A DNA stretch of 64,000 nt from Lachnoclostridium edouardi (lineage in GTDB: Bacteria > Bacillota > Clostridia > Lachnospirales > Lachnospiraceae): assembly GCF_900240245.1 (NCBI RefSeq), contig NZ_OESQ01000001.1:2892451-2956450 (forward strand). Reading direction: 5' to 3'. Positions 35,178-44,425 of the stretch are shown here, piece after piece (within the stretch, counting starts at the first letter, position 1; each line of letters begins with the position of its first letter). A program made the translations under genes and the position numbers. The notes beneath the pieces are model-generated. The model saw nothing but the letters and a program-made list of their open reading frames with translations, was not told where the DNA came from and searched no databases.

Positions 35178-37676
35178 GTACGCCCGGATAGGGCAATGAG
35201 AAAAGCAGTATGAGGTACTGCCCCGTAAGATAACGCGGGAAACAGCCAGCCTAACCGAAAGGCGAAAGCTGACACGGGAACACAGTACGGCTGGAAAGCG
35301 GTAAGTCACCTAAAGGCAATCGGGTGCGACTGAACCGCAATGTTAATCGGATATAAGGTATAAGTTGGATTTACTGAACGTGAGCTTCCAGTTTCTGTTA
35401 TGTGCCGATAGAGGAAAATTGCCTGAAACCTCTGGTACGGAAAAGGCAAGTTATGGTTGTGGGCTTGTCGGTTATCAACCATTCCGTACAACCTGTAGGG
35501 GAACCTATGGCAACGAAGCGAAAGCGATACCGAGAATCCGAATTTACCAAGTCTCATTGCTAACCGGGGATGCCCTAACCAGGAGTGCCGCACGAAAGGG
35601 GGAATGAAAAAGCGGCTATGGCTTTGGAGTCTGAAAATCCTGCATGGGTACGGAGTGCTCGTAGTAGTCCGAGAGGGGTAATGACCCTTACATGGCGAAG
35701 GGGCACAGTTATTGCGCACTAAAATTAGAAGTTGATTAGGGAGGAAAACCTCACATGAAGCCAACAACGGAAATTTTAGCAAGAATCAGTCAAAACTCAC
35801 TTGCAAATAAAGAAGAAGTATTTACAAAACTGTATCGCCATCTGTTGCGTCCTGACATTTACTTTGTGGCATACAAAAACCTGTATGCCAACAACGGTGC
35901 GGCAACAAAAGGAGTAAACGAGGATACGGCGGACGGTTTCAGTGAAGCCAAAATAGATAGTATTATCAAAGCATTGGCGGACGAAACCTATCAGCCCATG
36001 CCGGTGAGGCGAACCTATATCCAGAAGAAGAATAACCGCAAAAAGCTGCGTCCCTTAGGTATACCAACCTTTACTGACAAATTGGTGCAGGAAGTGTTGC
36101 GGATGATACTGGAAGCGGTATATGAACCTATCTTTCTGGATGTCTCCCACGGTTTTAGGCCAAAAAGAAGTTGTCATACGGCCTTAAAACAGTTGAGACG
36201 GGAGTTCAACGGTACGCGTTGGTTTGTTGAAGGCGACATCAAAGGTTGCTTTGACAACATCAACCACGCTGTTCTTGTAGGCTTGCTGAACAATAAAATC
36301 AAGGACGCTCGGATAACCAAGCTGATTTACAAATTCCTGAAAGCAGGATATTTAGAGAATTGGCAGTACCATAAGACGTACAGCGGTACACCGCAAGGCG
36401 GTATCATTTCTCCGCTACTCGCCAACATCTACCTGCACGAATTGGACAAGTTTGTAATGAAGTTGAAATCCGAATTTGACACGCCCGGAGTGGGACAAAT
36501 CACACCTGAATACCGAGAGCTGCACAATGAAATCAAACGGCTATCCCACCGCTTGACGAAAGTAACAGGTGAGGAAAGGGAAATGGTGCTGGCAGAGTAT
36601 AAGCCCAAACGTCAGAAACTGATGACCATTCCCTGCACTGCGCAGACCGACAAAAAACTGAAATATGTTCGGTATGCGGATGATTTTCTAATAGCAGTCA
36701 AGGGAAACCGTGAGGACTGTCAATGGATTAAGAGCAAACTGGCCGAGTTTATCGGAGATACACTGAAAATGGAACTCAGTGAAGATAAAACGCTCATAAC
36801 CCATAGCAGTAAATGTGCAAGGTTCTTAGGCTATGATGTGCGTGTGCGCAGAAGCGGAAAAATAAAGCGGGGTGGCCCCGGTCATGTAAAAATGCGTACC
36901 CTCAATGGGGGTGTAGAACTGTTGGTGCCACTTAACGATAAAATCCGTCAATTCGTTTTCACTAAAGGTGTGGCGATACAGAAGAAAGATGGTTCCATGT
37001 TTCCAGTTCATCGGAAATATCTGGTTGGGCTCACAGACTTAGAAATCGTTTCAGTATACAATGCGGAGTTAAGAGGAATATGCAACTATTATGGTATGGC
37101 AAGCAACTTTTGCAAGCTGCACTATCTTGCCTACCTTATGGAATACAGTTGCTTAAAAACCCTTGCTTCAAAGCATAAAACCAGCCTATCCAAAACCATT
37201 GACAAGTTTAATGATGGCACAGGAAAATGGGGTATACCCTATGAAACGAAGCAGGGAGACAAAAGGCGTTACTTCGCAAATTACGCCGACTGCAAAGGCA
37301 AGGGCCCTGCTACGGATTACATCAGCAATGCTGCCGTTGTCTACGGATACGCAGTCAATACCCTTGAAAACCGGCTGAAAGCAAAGGTCTGTGAGTTATG
37401 CGGAACGACAGAGAGCGACCATTACGAGGTTCACCACATTAACAAACTCAAAAATCTCAAAGGCAAGGAACGGTGGGAAATCGCAATGATTGCCAAACAC
37501 AGAAAAACGCTTGTGGTGTGCAGGGATTGCCACCGCAGTATTATCCACAAAAAGTGAGTTTTGTCTGAATGAGCAGTAACAGAGCCGTATACTCCGAGAG
37601 GGGTACGTACGGTTCCCGGAGAGGGTGGCGCAAACCTATCACAGCAATGTGACAAGGCGGTGCTTCCCTACTCCAC
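35178..37676 (+). mobile_element. Group II intron 2, inserted in the relaxase gene
   Basis: The intron starts GTACG (35178) and ends TCCAC before CACATTTATTTC; removal joins HN to HIYFN, recreating the relaxase HxHxH-type histidine motif. About 575 bases of structured RNA precede the maturase gene. A clear domain V (GAGCCGTATACTCC...GTACGTACGGTTC, about 37581-37615) follows it. It differs in sequence from intron 1, so the two arrived independently. Confidence 0.9.
35755..37557 (+). CDS. ltrA: Group II intron reverse transcriptase/maturase (intron 2)
   Basis: A 600-residue intron-encoded protein: GFRPKRSCHTALK, EGDIKGCFDNINH, SGTPQGGIISPLLANIYLHELD, catalytic KYVRYADDFLIA (YADD), maturase domain, and a C-terminal HNH endonuclease with intact CELCGTTES, HHINKL and CRDCHRSIIHKK. 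The intact HNH suggests the intron may still be mobile. GGGAGG precedes the ATG. Confidence 0.94.
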   Translation: MKPTTEILARISQNSLANKEEVFTKLYRHLLRPDIYFVAYKNLYANNGAATKGVNEDTADGFSEAKIDSIIKALADETYQPMPVRRTYIQKKNNRKKLRPLGIPTFTDKLVQEVLRMILEAVYEPIFLDVSHGFRPKRSCHTALKQLRREFNGTRWFVEGDIKGCFDNINHAVLVGLLNNKIKDARITKLIYKFLKAGYLENWQYHKTYSGTPQGGIISPLLANIYLHELDKFVMKLKSEFDTPGVGQITPEYRELHNEIKRLSHRLTKVTGEEREMVLAEYKPKRQKLMTIPCTAQTDKKLKYVRYADDFLIAVKGNREDCQWIKSKLAEFIGDTLKMELSEDKTLITHSSKCARFLGYDVRVRRSGKIKRGGPGHVKMRTLNGGVELLVPLNDKIRQFVFTKGVAIQKKDGSMFPVHRKYLVGLTDLEIVSVYNAELRGICNYYGMASNFCKLHYLAYLMEYSCLKTLASKHKTSLSKTIDKFNDGTGKWGIPYETKQGDKRRYFANYADCKGKGPATDYISNAAVVYGYAVNTLENRLKAKVCELCGTTESDHYEVHHINKLKNLKGKERWEIAMIAKHRKTLVVCRDCHRSIIHKK

Positions 37677-38723
37677 CACATTTATTTCAATTCAACGGCC
37701 TTTGACCGCTCTCGGAAGTTCCATAATTTTATCGGCTCCAGCTTTGCCCTGCGGCGGCTCTCTGACCGGGTGTGCATTGAGCATGACCTCTCTGTGATCC
37801 AAAATCCAAAACAGCACAGCAAGGGCCGGTATCTCCATTATGGCCAGTGGATTGGGGAAAAACCGCCCTCTGCAAAACAGCGGGTGCGGCTGGCCATCGT
37901 GGAGTCCCTGCAAAAACAGCCCGCCGATTTTCCGGCGTTTCTGAGGCTTATGGAGGAGTCCGGCTTTCTGGTAAAGCATGGCCGTGGCGGTGTGATCTCC
38001 TTCCTTGCTCCCGGGCAGGATAAGCTCACCCGCCTGCGGGCATCCACCCTCGGGGATGGTTTTGATCCCGAGGACATCCGGGCTGTGATTGCCGGGGATC
38101 GTCCGATCCCGGAGCTCCCGCAGGAGGCCCCGGCTTCTGCCCGTCGTGTCAATCTGATTATAGACATTCAAGAGCGCATGGCACAGGGCAAGGGCCCGGC
38201 CTATGAACGGTGGGCCAAGGTTTACAATCTGAAACAGATGGCTGCTGCGCTCCAGTACCTGCGGGAAAATGATCTGATGGACTATGAGGCGCTGGCGGCC
38301 AGTACAGAAAAGGCAGTCGAGCGTTTTCACACGCTGTCCGAGGAATTACGGCAAACGGAGGCGGAGCTGGAAAAGACCTCCGGGCTCATGGCGGCTACTG
38401 TGGACTACGCAAAAACCCGGCATGTGTTTGACGGTTACAAGGCGGCCCGGTACAGTAAAAAATATCTGTCGGAGCATGAGGCGGAGCTTGCCGCTTACCG
38501 GGCGGCCCGGGCCACTATGAATGAGCTTTTGGACGGTGCAAAACTGCCAAAGATGGCGGATATGAAAAAGTCCCGCCAGGAATTGGCGGGAAAGAAAAAA
38601 GCCCTCTATGCGGAATACCGCAAGGCCCAGGCGGATATGCGGCAGGCTGTGGCGGTCAAAGCGAACATAGATCATCTGCTCGGCGTGACGGACGGGCGGG
38701 AAAATAAGGCCCAGGAGCGATAG
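37677..38723 (+). CDS. Relaxase/mobilisation nuclease, exon 2
   Basis: Continues the relaxase with HIYFNSTAFDRSRKF and FIGSSFALRRLSDRVCIEHDLSVI; spliced total is about 468 residues. The middle has a YGQWIGEKPPSAKQRVR region and the end is a long coiled coil (about the last 150 residues) rich in Glu/Lys/Ala. The frame is intact from 37677 to the stop, consistent with a splicing-dependent active gene. Confidence 0.88.
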   Translation, partial: HIYFNSTAFDRSRKFHNFIGSSFALRRLSDRVCIEHDLSVIQNPKQHSKGRYLHYGQWIGEKPPSAKQRVRLAIVESLQKQPADFPAFLRLMEESGFLVKHGRGGVISFLAPGQDKLTRLRASTLGDGFDPEDIRAVIAGDRPIPELPQEAPASARRVNLIIDIQERMAQGKGPAYERWAKVYNLKQMAAALQYLRENDLMDYEALAASTEKAVERFHTLSEELRQTEAELEKTSGLMAATVDYAKTRHVFDGYKAARYSKKYLSEHEAELAAYRAARATMNELLDGAKLPKMADMKKSRQELAGKKKALYAEYRKAQADMRQAVAVKANIDHLLGVTDGRENKAQER

Positions 38724-38758
38724 CGACAGGCCGCAGACAACAGGCGCATAGCGCCGGG

Positions 38759-38783
38759 ACTTTGGGACAATTTGTCCCGAAGT
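38759..38783. repeat. ICE palindrome site 13
   Basis: Central triplet ATT. It lies downstream of the relaxase stop; it is the last site before the cargo block, where none occur. Confidence 0.92.
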
Positions 38784-38924
38784 TCAGCGGGTTTGGGGAG
38801 CTCCCCAACAAGCATTTTTGCGGGCTTGCGGCCAGCAAAAATTTCGGAGTGTGGCCACACCCGAATTGCTTGCCATTTCGTGCGCTTCCGCTACATGGCG
38901 CAAAAAAACGAAGGTCACGCTTTC

Positions 38925-39287
38925 TTACGCTTCCTCCGTTTCTCTGGCTTTCTTAATGCCCTCGGCTGTGGCTTCTATCACGACAAGCTCTTTTTCATTC
39001 ATAGAATTTAGAAGCACATCAATGTGTTTTCTGCAAGAACTTGTCTGCGCCCCTCCGTCCGCATGAATAAACTGATCAACCGAAATGTCAAACATAGTAA
39101 TGAGTTTAACAAAAAGGTCAAAGCTGGGATATTGGCCCTTGTTCTCAATATTCATAATAGTACGGGAGTCACGGTCTACTAATTCCGCAACATAGGCTTG
39201 TGTCCAGCCCTTTTCTTCTCTGGCTCTTTTGAGAGCCGCCCCGAGGCCGTGAAAGTCAAACCTTCTTTCATTTTGGTTCATTCTCAT
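38925..39287 (-). CDS. Xre-family transcriptional repressor
   Basis: A 120-residue regulator with an N-terminal HTH_3 domain (LGAALKRAREEKGWTQAYVAELVDRDSRTIMNIENKGQYPS) and a C-terminal helical part. It is divergent from the HTH/two-component/ABC cassette. An inverted repeat (CATTCTCATA near 39274 and TATGAGAATG near 39322-39331) in the shared region may be its operator. It may repress the cassette or the transfer genes. Confidence 0.85.
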   Translation of the reverse strand: MRMNQNERRFDFHGLGAALKRAREEKGWTQAYVAELVDRDSRTIMNIENKGQYPSFDLFVKLITMFDISVDQFIHADGGAQTSSCRKHIDVLLNSMNEKELVVIEATAEGIKKARETEEA

Positions 39288-39385
39288 ATCACCCTATATC
39301 ATTCTACATTTCGTGTTAGATTATGAGAATGTAATGAAATTTTACATTAAGTAGTATTTTATTTCGCTTCTATGTAGTCTCTAAC

Positions 39386-39414
39386 TTGTATTATTCGAGG
39401 CAGAGAACTATAAT
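39386..39414 (+). promoter_or_regulatory. Promoter of the HTH/two-component genes
   Basis: TTGTAT (39386-39391), exact 17-base spacer, TATAAT (39409-39414), 19 bases before the HTH gene start. Confidence 0.75.
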
Positions 39415-39433
39415 ATACCTGTGGAGGTGCAAA

Positions 39434-39622
39434 ATGGACTATATGACATTGAAAGAGGCTGCCGAAAAGTGGGGCGTGACACCTCGTAGGGTAAATTATT
39501 ATTGTGCTGGTGGGCGTATCCACGGCGCTGTGAAAATGGCTGGTATTTGGCTGATCCCTAAAACTGCGGAGAAGCCGATTGATGGCCGGACAAGACAAGG
39601 GAAGGAGCTGCGCCATGAATAA
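39434..39622 (+). CDS. Small MerR/excisionase-like HTH protein
   Basis: A 62-residue protein: MTLKEAAEKWGVTPRRVNYYCAGGRIHGAVKMAGIWLIP is a winged-helix DNA-binding fold of the helix_turn_helix_17/excisionase type. GGAGG is six bases before ATG 39434. Its end overlaps the response-regulator start by eight bases, which makes it part of that operon. It could be an excisionase or a cassette regulator. Confidence 0.75.
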   Translation: MDYMTLKEAAEKWGVTPRRVNYYCAGGRIHGAVKMAGIWLIPKTAEKPIDGRTRQGKELRHE

Positions 39623-40307
39623 AATTTTGATTATAGATGATGACAGAGAACTGTGCGCTTTGATTAAACGCAGCGTACAATCGGAACATATTGAAGCTGA
39701 TTTTTGTAATACCGGAAAAGAGGGCTTGCAGAAATTAAAAGAGCAGGAGTATCAGCTTGTGGTGCTGGATGTGATGATGCCCGGTATGGATGGCTTTGAA
39801 ACGCTGGAAGAAATCCGCAAAGAGAACAGCCTGCCGATTTTGATGTTTACATCCAAAAATGACAGCATTTCTAAAGTGCGGGGCTTACGGGCCGGGGCGG
39901 ACGATTATCTGACAAAACCGTTTGATATGGACGAACTGATTGCCCGTATTGCGTCCCTCATTCGCCGCTACACCCGCTTTAATCATCAAGCCGGAGCTGT
40001 GCAAAAACTGGATTTTGACGGATTGCAGATTGACCTTGAAAATCGTTCTGTTACTACATCAAACGGCACTTTTGAACTGCCCCCAAAGGAATTTGATCTG
40101 CTCCTGTACTGTGCAAAACATCAAGGGAAAATTTTGACCAAACAGCAGATTTATGAGGAAGTATGGGGCGAAGAATATTTCTATGATGACAGTAACATTA
40201 TGGCGATTATCAGTCGGCTTCGTAAAAAATTAGAAGTCAATCCTTCCAGCCCAAAGTATATACAAACGGTCAAAGGGATTGGCTACCGGTTTAATAAGGA
40301 GGTGTAG
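39615..40307 (+). CDS. OmpR/VanR-type response regulator
   Basis: A 230-residue two-domain regulator: receiver domain with the acidic pocket IIDDDREL, phospho-acceptor Asp in VVLDVMMPGMDG (about residue 51) and Lys in DDYLTKPF, then an OmpR-type winged helix (about 130-230) ending in QTVKGIGYRFNKEV. It probably activates the ABC genes through the four direct repeats at 41285-41325. Coupled to the kinase. Confidence 0.93.
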   Translation: MNKILIIDDDRELCALIKRSVQSEHIEADFCNTGKEGLQKLKEQEYQLVVLDVMMPGMDGFETLEEIRKENSLPILMFTSKNDSISKVRGLRAGADDYLTKPFDMDELIARIASLIRRYTRFNHQAGAVQKLDFDGLQIDLENRSVTTSNGTFELPPKEFDLLLYCAKHQGKILTKQQIYEEVWGEEYFYDDSNIMAIISRLRKKLEVNPSSPKYIQTVKGIGYRFNKEV

Positions 40308-40312
40308 CCAGC

Positions 40313-41230
40313 ATGGAAATCATCGTTTTCTTGTCCGTTGTGATTGCTATTGGGGCTGTGTTGACTTCCATTGTTTTAGTTCAGCGTGTAAAAAAACAAA
40401 TAGCAGAAATGACCAATGTGTTGGTTGATGTGAAAAACGGAAATGGCAATCGGCGTATTCTGTCTGCAACAAATGAACTGACAGCCCCTCTTGCCTATGA
40501 AATCAATGAGATCGTTGTGGCCTATGAAAGCAGGCTTTCGATTGTCCGGCAGACAGAGGAAACCAACCGCCAGCTTATGACGAGCCTTTCCCATGATGTT
40601 CGGACACCCCTTACCACTCTGATTGGGTATCTTGACGCCGCACACAAAGGGCTTGTCACGGGAAAAGACCGGGATGACTATATCGAAACCGCCCGCCGGA
40701 AGGCCCACGATCTGAAAGAATATATTGATGTGCTTTTTGACTGGTTCAAGTTAAATTCCAACGAGTTTGCTTTGGAGATCCAAAGCCTTGAGGTCGCAGA
40801 GCTGACAAGAAATATCCTGATCGACTGGATACCGATTTTTGAGGATAAACAGGTTGATTATGACATTGATATTCCTGAACAGCCTGTCCGGGTAAGATTG
40901 GATATGGACAGCTATATGAGGATCGTCAATAATCTCATTCAAAATGTAATTGCTCACAGTCATGCGGACAAAATCAAAATTGTCCTGTCAAAGAAGGAAA
41001 ACAACATGGAGTTACTGCTGGCGGATAATGGGGTGGGAATTGAAAAAGAAGATTTGAAACATATTTTTGAACGGCTTTATAAGTGTGATAAAGGCCGTTC
41101 CGAAAAAGGAAGCGGTCTTGGTCTTTCTATTGTCCATCAGCTTGTAGAAAAGATGGGTGGGAGTATAACAGTTGAAAGTTTGCCGGGAAAAGGAACTGAA
41201 TTTATGTTGCTTTTTCCTTTGGAGAGTTAA
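40313..41230 (+). CDS. Sensor histidine kinase
   Basis: A 305-residue kinase with only one clear N-terminal membrane helix (IIVFLSVVIAIGAVLTSIVLV), no large extracellular sensor, phospho-acceptor His in MTSLSHDVRTPLTTLIGYLD (about residue 93), and the N, G1 and G2 boxes (NNLIQNVIAHS, LLADNGVGIEKEDL, GSGLGLSIVHQLVEKMGG). The minimal sensor resembles kinases that sense peptide antibiotics via the linked ABC transporter. Confidence 0.92.
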   Translation: MEIIVFLSVVIAIGAVLTSIVLVQRVKKQIAEMTNVLVDVKNGNGNRRILSATNELTAPLAYEINEIVVAYESRLSIVRQTEETNRQLMTSLSHDVRTPLTTLIGYLDAAHKGLVTGKDRDDYIETARRKAHDLKEYIDVLFDWFKLNSNEFALEIQSLEVAELTRNILIDWIPIFEDKQVDYDIDIPEQPVRVRLDMDSYMRIVNNLIQNVIAHSHADKIKIVLSKKENNMELLLADNGVGIEKEDLKHIFERLYKCDKGRSEKGSGLGLSIVHQLVEKMGGSITVESLPGKGTEFMLLFPLES

Positions 41231-41233
41231 GCA

Positions 41234-41259
41234 GGTTCCCGTCTTTATGGCGGGAGCCT
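41234..41259 (+). terminator. Terminator after the kinase gene
   Basis: A GGTTCCCG/CGGGAGCC stem with a short loop and a TTTATCATTTT tail. Confidence 0.65.
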
Positions 41260-41284
41260 TTATCATTTTACTGGATTTCAAATT

Positions 41285-41338
41285 GCAAGGTTAATGCAAG
41301 GTTGCGGCAAGGTTAATGCAAGGTTGGCGTGATAGAAT
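41285..41338 (+). promoter_or_regulatory. Response-regulator operator and ABC promoter
   Basis: GCAAGGTT occurs four times at exactly 11-base intervals (41285, 41296, 41307, 41318), followed by TAGAAT (41333-41338) as a -10 box; the -35 position lies within the repeats. Direct repeats spaced one helical turn apart are the classic binding pattern of OmpR-family activators, here most likely the regulator at 39615. Confidence 0.78.
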
Positions 41339-41364
41339 ACCTTACAGAACAGGAGGTTTTGAAT

Positions 41365-42291
41365 ATGGATACAAATTACATCATTGAAACAAAAAATCTG
41401 ACGAAGCAATACGGCTCACAAAAGAGTGTGGCTGACTTAAATATCCATGTGAAGCGTGGGAGAATTTATGGTCTGCTGGGCAGAAACGGAGCCGGAAAAA
41501 CCACTACCATGAAAATGCTGTTGGGCTTAACGAAGCCGACTTCCGGGGAGGTCAAAATCTGGGGAAAGTCTTTGCAGGGGAATGAAAAGAAGTTGTTACC
41601 CCGTATCGGAAGCCTGATTGAGTCCCCTGGCTTTTATCCCAATCTGACCGGCACAGAGAACCTGCGTATCTTTGCTACCCTACGGGGCGTACCAAACAAT
41701 CATGCCATCAAGGATGCTCTGGATCTGGTAGGACTGCCCTACAAAGATAAAAAGCTCTTTTCACAGTATTCTCTTGGTATGAAGCAGCGGCTTGCTATCG
41801 CCCTTGCTGTTATGCACGATCCGGAGCTTTTGATTTTGGATGAGCCGATCAACGGTCTCGATCCCATTGGTATTGCAGAAGTACGATCCTTTATTCGGGA
41901 ACTTTGCGACGCAAGAGGAAAAACCATTTTGATTTCCAGTCACATTCTTTCGGAGATTTCCTTGCTGGCTGACGATATTGGAATTATCGACCACGGCGCA
42001 TTGCTGGAAGAAGAAAGCCTTGCTGAGTTGGAGCAAAAAAGCAGTAAGCATATCCGGTTTACGCTCTCTGATACTGCACAGGCGGCAAGAATTTTGGAAC
42101 GCAATTTCCATGAAAACCATTTTTCTATACAGGACGACCACAATCTGCGCCTGCACAACCTTGATCTGCCTGTGGGGAAAATTGTAACTGCCTTTGTAGA
42201 AAACGGATTGGAGGTATCGGAGGCGCATACCTGTGAAGAAAGTCTTGAAGATTACTTCAAGCGTGTGACAGGGGGCGAAGGAATTGCTTAA
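41365..42291 (+). CDS. ABC transporter ATP-binding protein, antimicrobial peptide immunity type
   Basis: A 308-residue ATPase: Walker A GRNGAGKTT, signature YSLGMKQRL, Walker B LLILDEPINGLD, plus a C-terminal extension of the BcrA/NisF/CprA kind. With two permeases and a linked two-component system it resembles exporters that protect against lantibiotics and bacitracin-like peptides. ATG 41365 is preceded by AGGAGG. Confidence 0.9.
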   Translation: MDTNYIIETKNLTKQYGSQKSVADLNIHVKRGRIYGLLGRNGAGKTTTMKMLLGLTKPTSGEVKIWGKSLQGNEKKLLPRIGSLIESPGFYPNLTGTENLRIFATLRGVPNNHAIKDALDLVGLPYKDKKLFSQYSLGMKQRLAIALAVMHDPELLILDEPINGLDPIGIAEVRSFIRELCDARGKTILISSHILSEISLLADDIGIIDHGALLEEESLAELEQKSSKHIRFTLSDTAQAARILERNFHENHFSIQDDHNLRLHNLDLPVGKIVTAFVENGLEVSEAHTCEESLEDYFKRVTGGEGIA

Positions 42292-43069
42292 ACTAATCAA
42301 ATGCGAATTTTTGAAATTGAAACGGAAGAAATTTATTCCGCTGATTATTCTGGCTGCTTTCCTGTTTCCAATCCCGCTGACTTATCTGATGACAACGCCC
42401 TCTATGATGGAGCGATATACGGATCAGGCAGATGCTTTCGACGGACTATTTAATATGGTGCTGGGATATGGTATCCAGTTTTTACTGCCCTGCATTATTG
42501 GAGTGATTGCCGCTATCCTGTTTTTTATGGAACGCGACAACGATACATTCAAAAATCTGCGTACAATTCCTGTAACCAGCACGCAAATGGTACTTGCAAA
42601 GATTATTGTCCTGTTTCTTTTTGGAATTGTTTTTTGTGTGGCTTCTACCATTGCAACAATTCTTTGCGGATTTGGAACATTAGAAGTTTATGGAATAGGC
42701 TATAAATTGTTTTTAGCGGTTGAAACAGGAATTTTCATTACGGCAGGAACACTCCCGTTGATTGTCCTTGTTGTCTTTTTCAGTAAGACCTATGTTTTTT
42801 CCATTTTGCTGTGTGTCTTTTACAGCGTTCTGAACATGAGTGCTACAGCATTGTTTGACACACTGCCTAAAACCATGTTATGGCTTCTGCCCACGCCACT
42901 GACTACATTTTGGAGTGCAGGAGATATGGCGGCTCATGGAATAAAAATGGACTTGGAGCAAATGACAGGGCTAATTCCTTCAACATTTCAAGTTGTATTC
43001 ATTCTTGGGATCATGGCATTAGTTTCGTTCTTACTGATTGACAGATTATATAAGCAGAGGGGGGAATAA
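42284..43069 (+). CDS. ABC-2 type permease (first subunit)
   Basis: A 261-residue permease with a basic N-terminus (LIKCEFLKLKRKKFIP) and six hydrophobic helices, as in the MutE/EpiE/CprB permeases of peptide immunity exporters. TTG start overlaps the ATPase gene by eight bases, indicating coupled translation. Substrate class is inferred from context. Confidence 0.87.
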   Translation: MLKLIKCEFLKLKRKKFIPLIILAAFLFPIPLTYLMTTPSMMERYTDQADAFDGLFNMVLGYGIQFLLPCIIGVIAAILFFMERDNDTFKNLRTIPVTSTQMVLAKIIVLFLFGIVFCVASTIATILCGFGTLEVYGIGYKLFLAVETGIFITAGTLPLIVLVVFFSKTYVFSILLCVFYSVLNMSATALFDTLPKTMLWLLPTPLTTFWSAGDMAAHGIKMDLEQMTGLIPSTFQVVFILGIMALVSFLLIDRLYKQRGE

Positions 43070-43071
43070 AC

Positions 43072-43851
43072 ATGGTTCGCATTGTAAAAACAGAATTTTA
43101 TAAATTGAAAAGGTATCATATCCTTTGGGCGGGCGTTGCACTCATGCTCCTATCCGTCCTGCTGACCTTGTTTACCTCTATGGCGAATGATGGTTCCGTT
43201 TGGGATTTCGCCTATCTTACAGAACAGGTCATCAAAAACAATATGTCCATGATTTTTCCGATGTGTATCAGCCTAATTGCTGGATATATGATTTCTCGTG
43301 AGCAGACGGATGACACATTGAAAAATATTCTGACTGTGCCGATCTCTTTTAAGAAACTGCTGACCGGAAAATTGATTGTGTGCGGCGTATTGTCTATTAT
43401 TTTCGGGCTGATATGCAGCCTGTTTACAATCATAGCAGAAATGATTGTGGGATTTCCCGGCTTTGAAATTTCCTTAGCACTAAAAGCAACCTTGCAGATT
43501 ACCGCGGTTAATTTCTTTTTATATCTTGCGGTTCTGCCGATTATCGCTCTTACTTGTCGGAGGGCAGGCAGCTTTTTAGTCGGTGTAATCATTGCTTTTG
43601 TCTATGGATATGGAGGGATGTTTGCCGCAGGAAATATGACATTAGCAAACCTTTATCCGATTACCGCAAGTCTCGGAATGGTAGGCTACCGTAGCTATGA
43701 TACCGCAGTCAACTGGAATATCGGAACCTGTTCTTGCAGTCTTGTGCTTGCTGTCGTTATTTCTGCCATCTTGATTTTGTGCATGAAAGAGCGAGAAGCA
43801 ACCCAAACAAAGAAAAAGGTCAAAAAGGTAGCACCAAAGAAAGGCTGGTGA
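43072..43851 (+). CDS. ABC-2 type permease (second subunit)
   Basis: A 259-residue permease, also with a short basic N-terminus (VKTEFYKLKRYHILWAG), six helices and a Lys-rich C-terminus, corresponding to MutG/CprC-type subunits. It starts two bases after the first permease, so both should form a heterodimer with the ATPase. Confidence 0.87.
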   Translation: MVRIVKTEFYKLKRYHILWAGVALMLLSVLLTLFTSMANDGSVWDFAYLTEQVIKNNMSMIFPMCISLIAGYMISREQTDDTLKNILTVPISFKKLLTGKLIVCGVLSIIFGLICSLFTIIAEMIVGFPGFEISLALKATLQITAVNFFLYLAVLPIIALTCRRAGSFLVGVIIAFVYGYGGMFAAGNMTLANLYPITASLGMVGYRSYDTAVNWNIGTCSCSLVLAVVISAILILCMKEREATQTKKKVKKVAPKKGW

Positions 43852-43858
43852 TGATTTT

Positions 43859-44320
43859 ATGAAGAAAATAGTTTTAGCATTAGCATTTGTCATTTTGGGA
43901 AGTTTTATGATTTCTGGCTGTTCAAAAGATGAAATTCTCGACCATTATAATAATATCGTTCAGTCAGCTGGAGCCATAGAGCTTACAGGAAAGTTATCTT
44001 TGGAAGGAACAAAAGAAAAAGGGATCGATGATTATACGGGAACTTATACGGCTGATTATGAGAATTTTTCAGATACAGAGTATTTGTTCGGAGGAACTTC
44101 CATAAAGAGAGAAGCCGGTAAGGAGCTGTCTATTGACTGCACTTTGGAGGTTACGGAAGGTACTGCAAAAGTATTTTGGATTTCTGGATCGGATGAAGCA
44201 GTCACTTTGATTGAAACAACCGGAACTTATAGTGACACAATTACACTTCCTGATGGTGGAAATTATATCGGCATTGAGTGTGAGGACTTTACTGGAAACA
44301 TTGAATTGAATATTGAATAA
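43859..44320 (+). CDS. Putative lipoprotein of the ABC cassette
   Basis: A 153-residue secreted protein with a lipoprotein signal (VLALAFVILGSFMISGC; the lipobox Cys is about residue 21). The mature part is acidic and may form a beta-rich domain. It is the last gene of the ABC operon and could be a peptide-binding immunity lipoprotein, as NisI or SpaI are, but there is no recognisable similarity. GGTGATG precedes the ATG. Confidence 0.7.
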   Translation: MKKIVLALAFVILGSFMISGCSKDEILDHYNNIVQSAGAIELTGKLSLEGTKEKGIDDYTGTYTADYENFSDTEYLFGGTSIKREAGKELSIDCTLEVTEGTAKVFWISGSDEAVTLIETTGTYSDTITLPDGGNYIGIECEDFTGNIELNIE

Positions 44321-44390
44321 CATTCTGCCGGACGACGGCAAAAGAAAAAAAGCCGTCGTAAAGCAGACACATTTCCACGCGCCTATGAAG

Positions 44391-44425
44391 CGGCGGCTTT
44401 GATTTTCAGAGCCGCCGTTTCTTTT
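44391..44425 (+). terminator. Terminator of the ABC operon
   Basis: CGGCGGCT/AGCCGCCG stem followed by TTTCTTTT. Confidence 0.8.
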
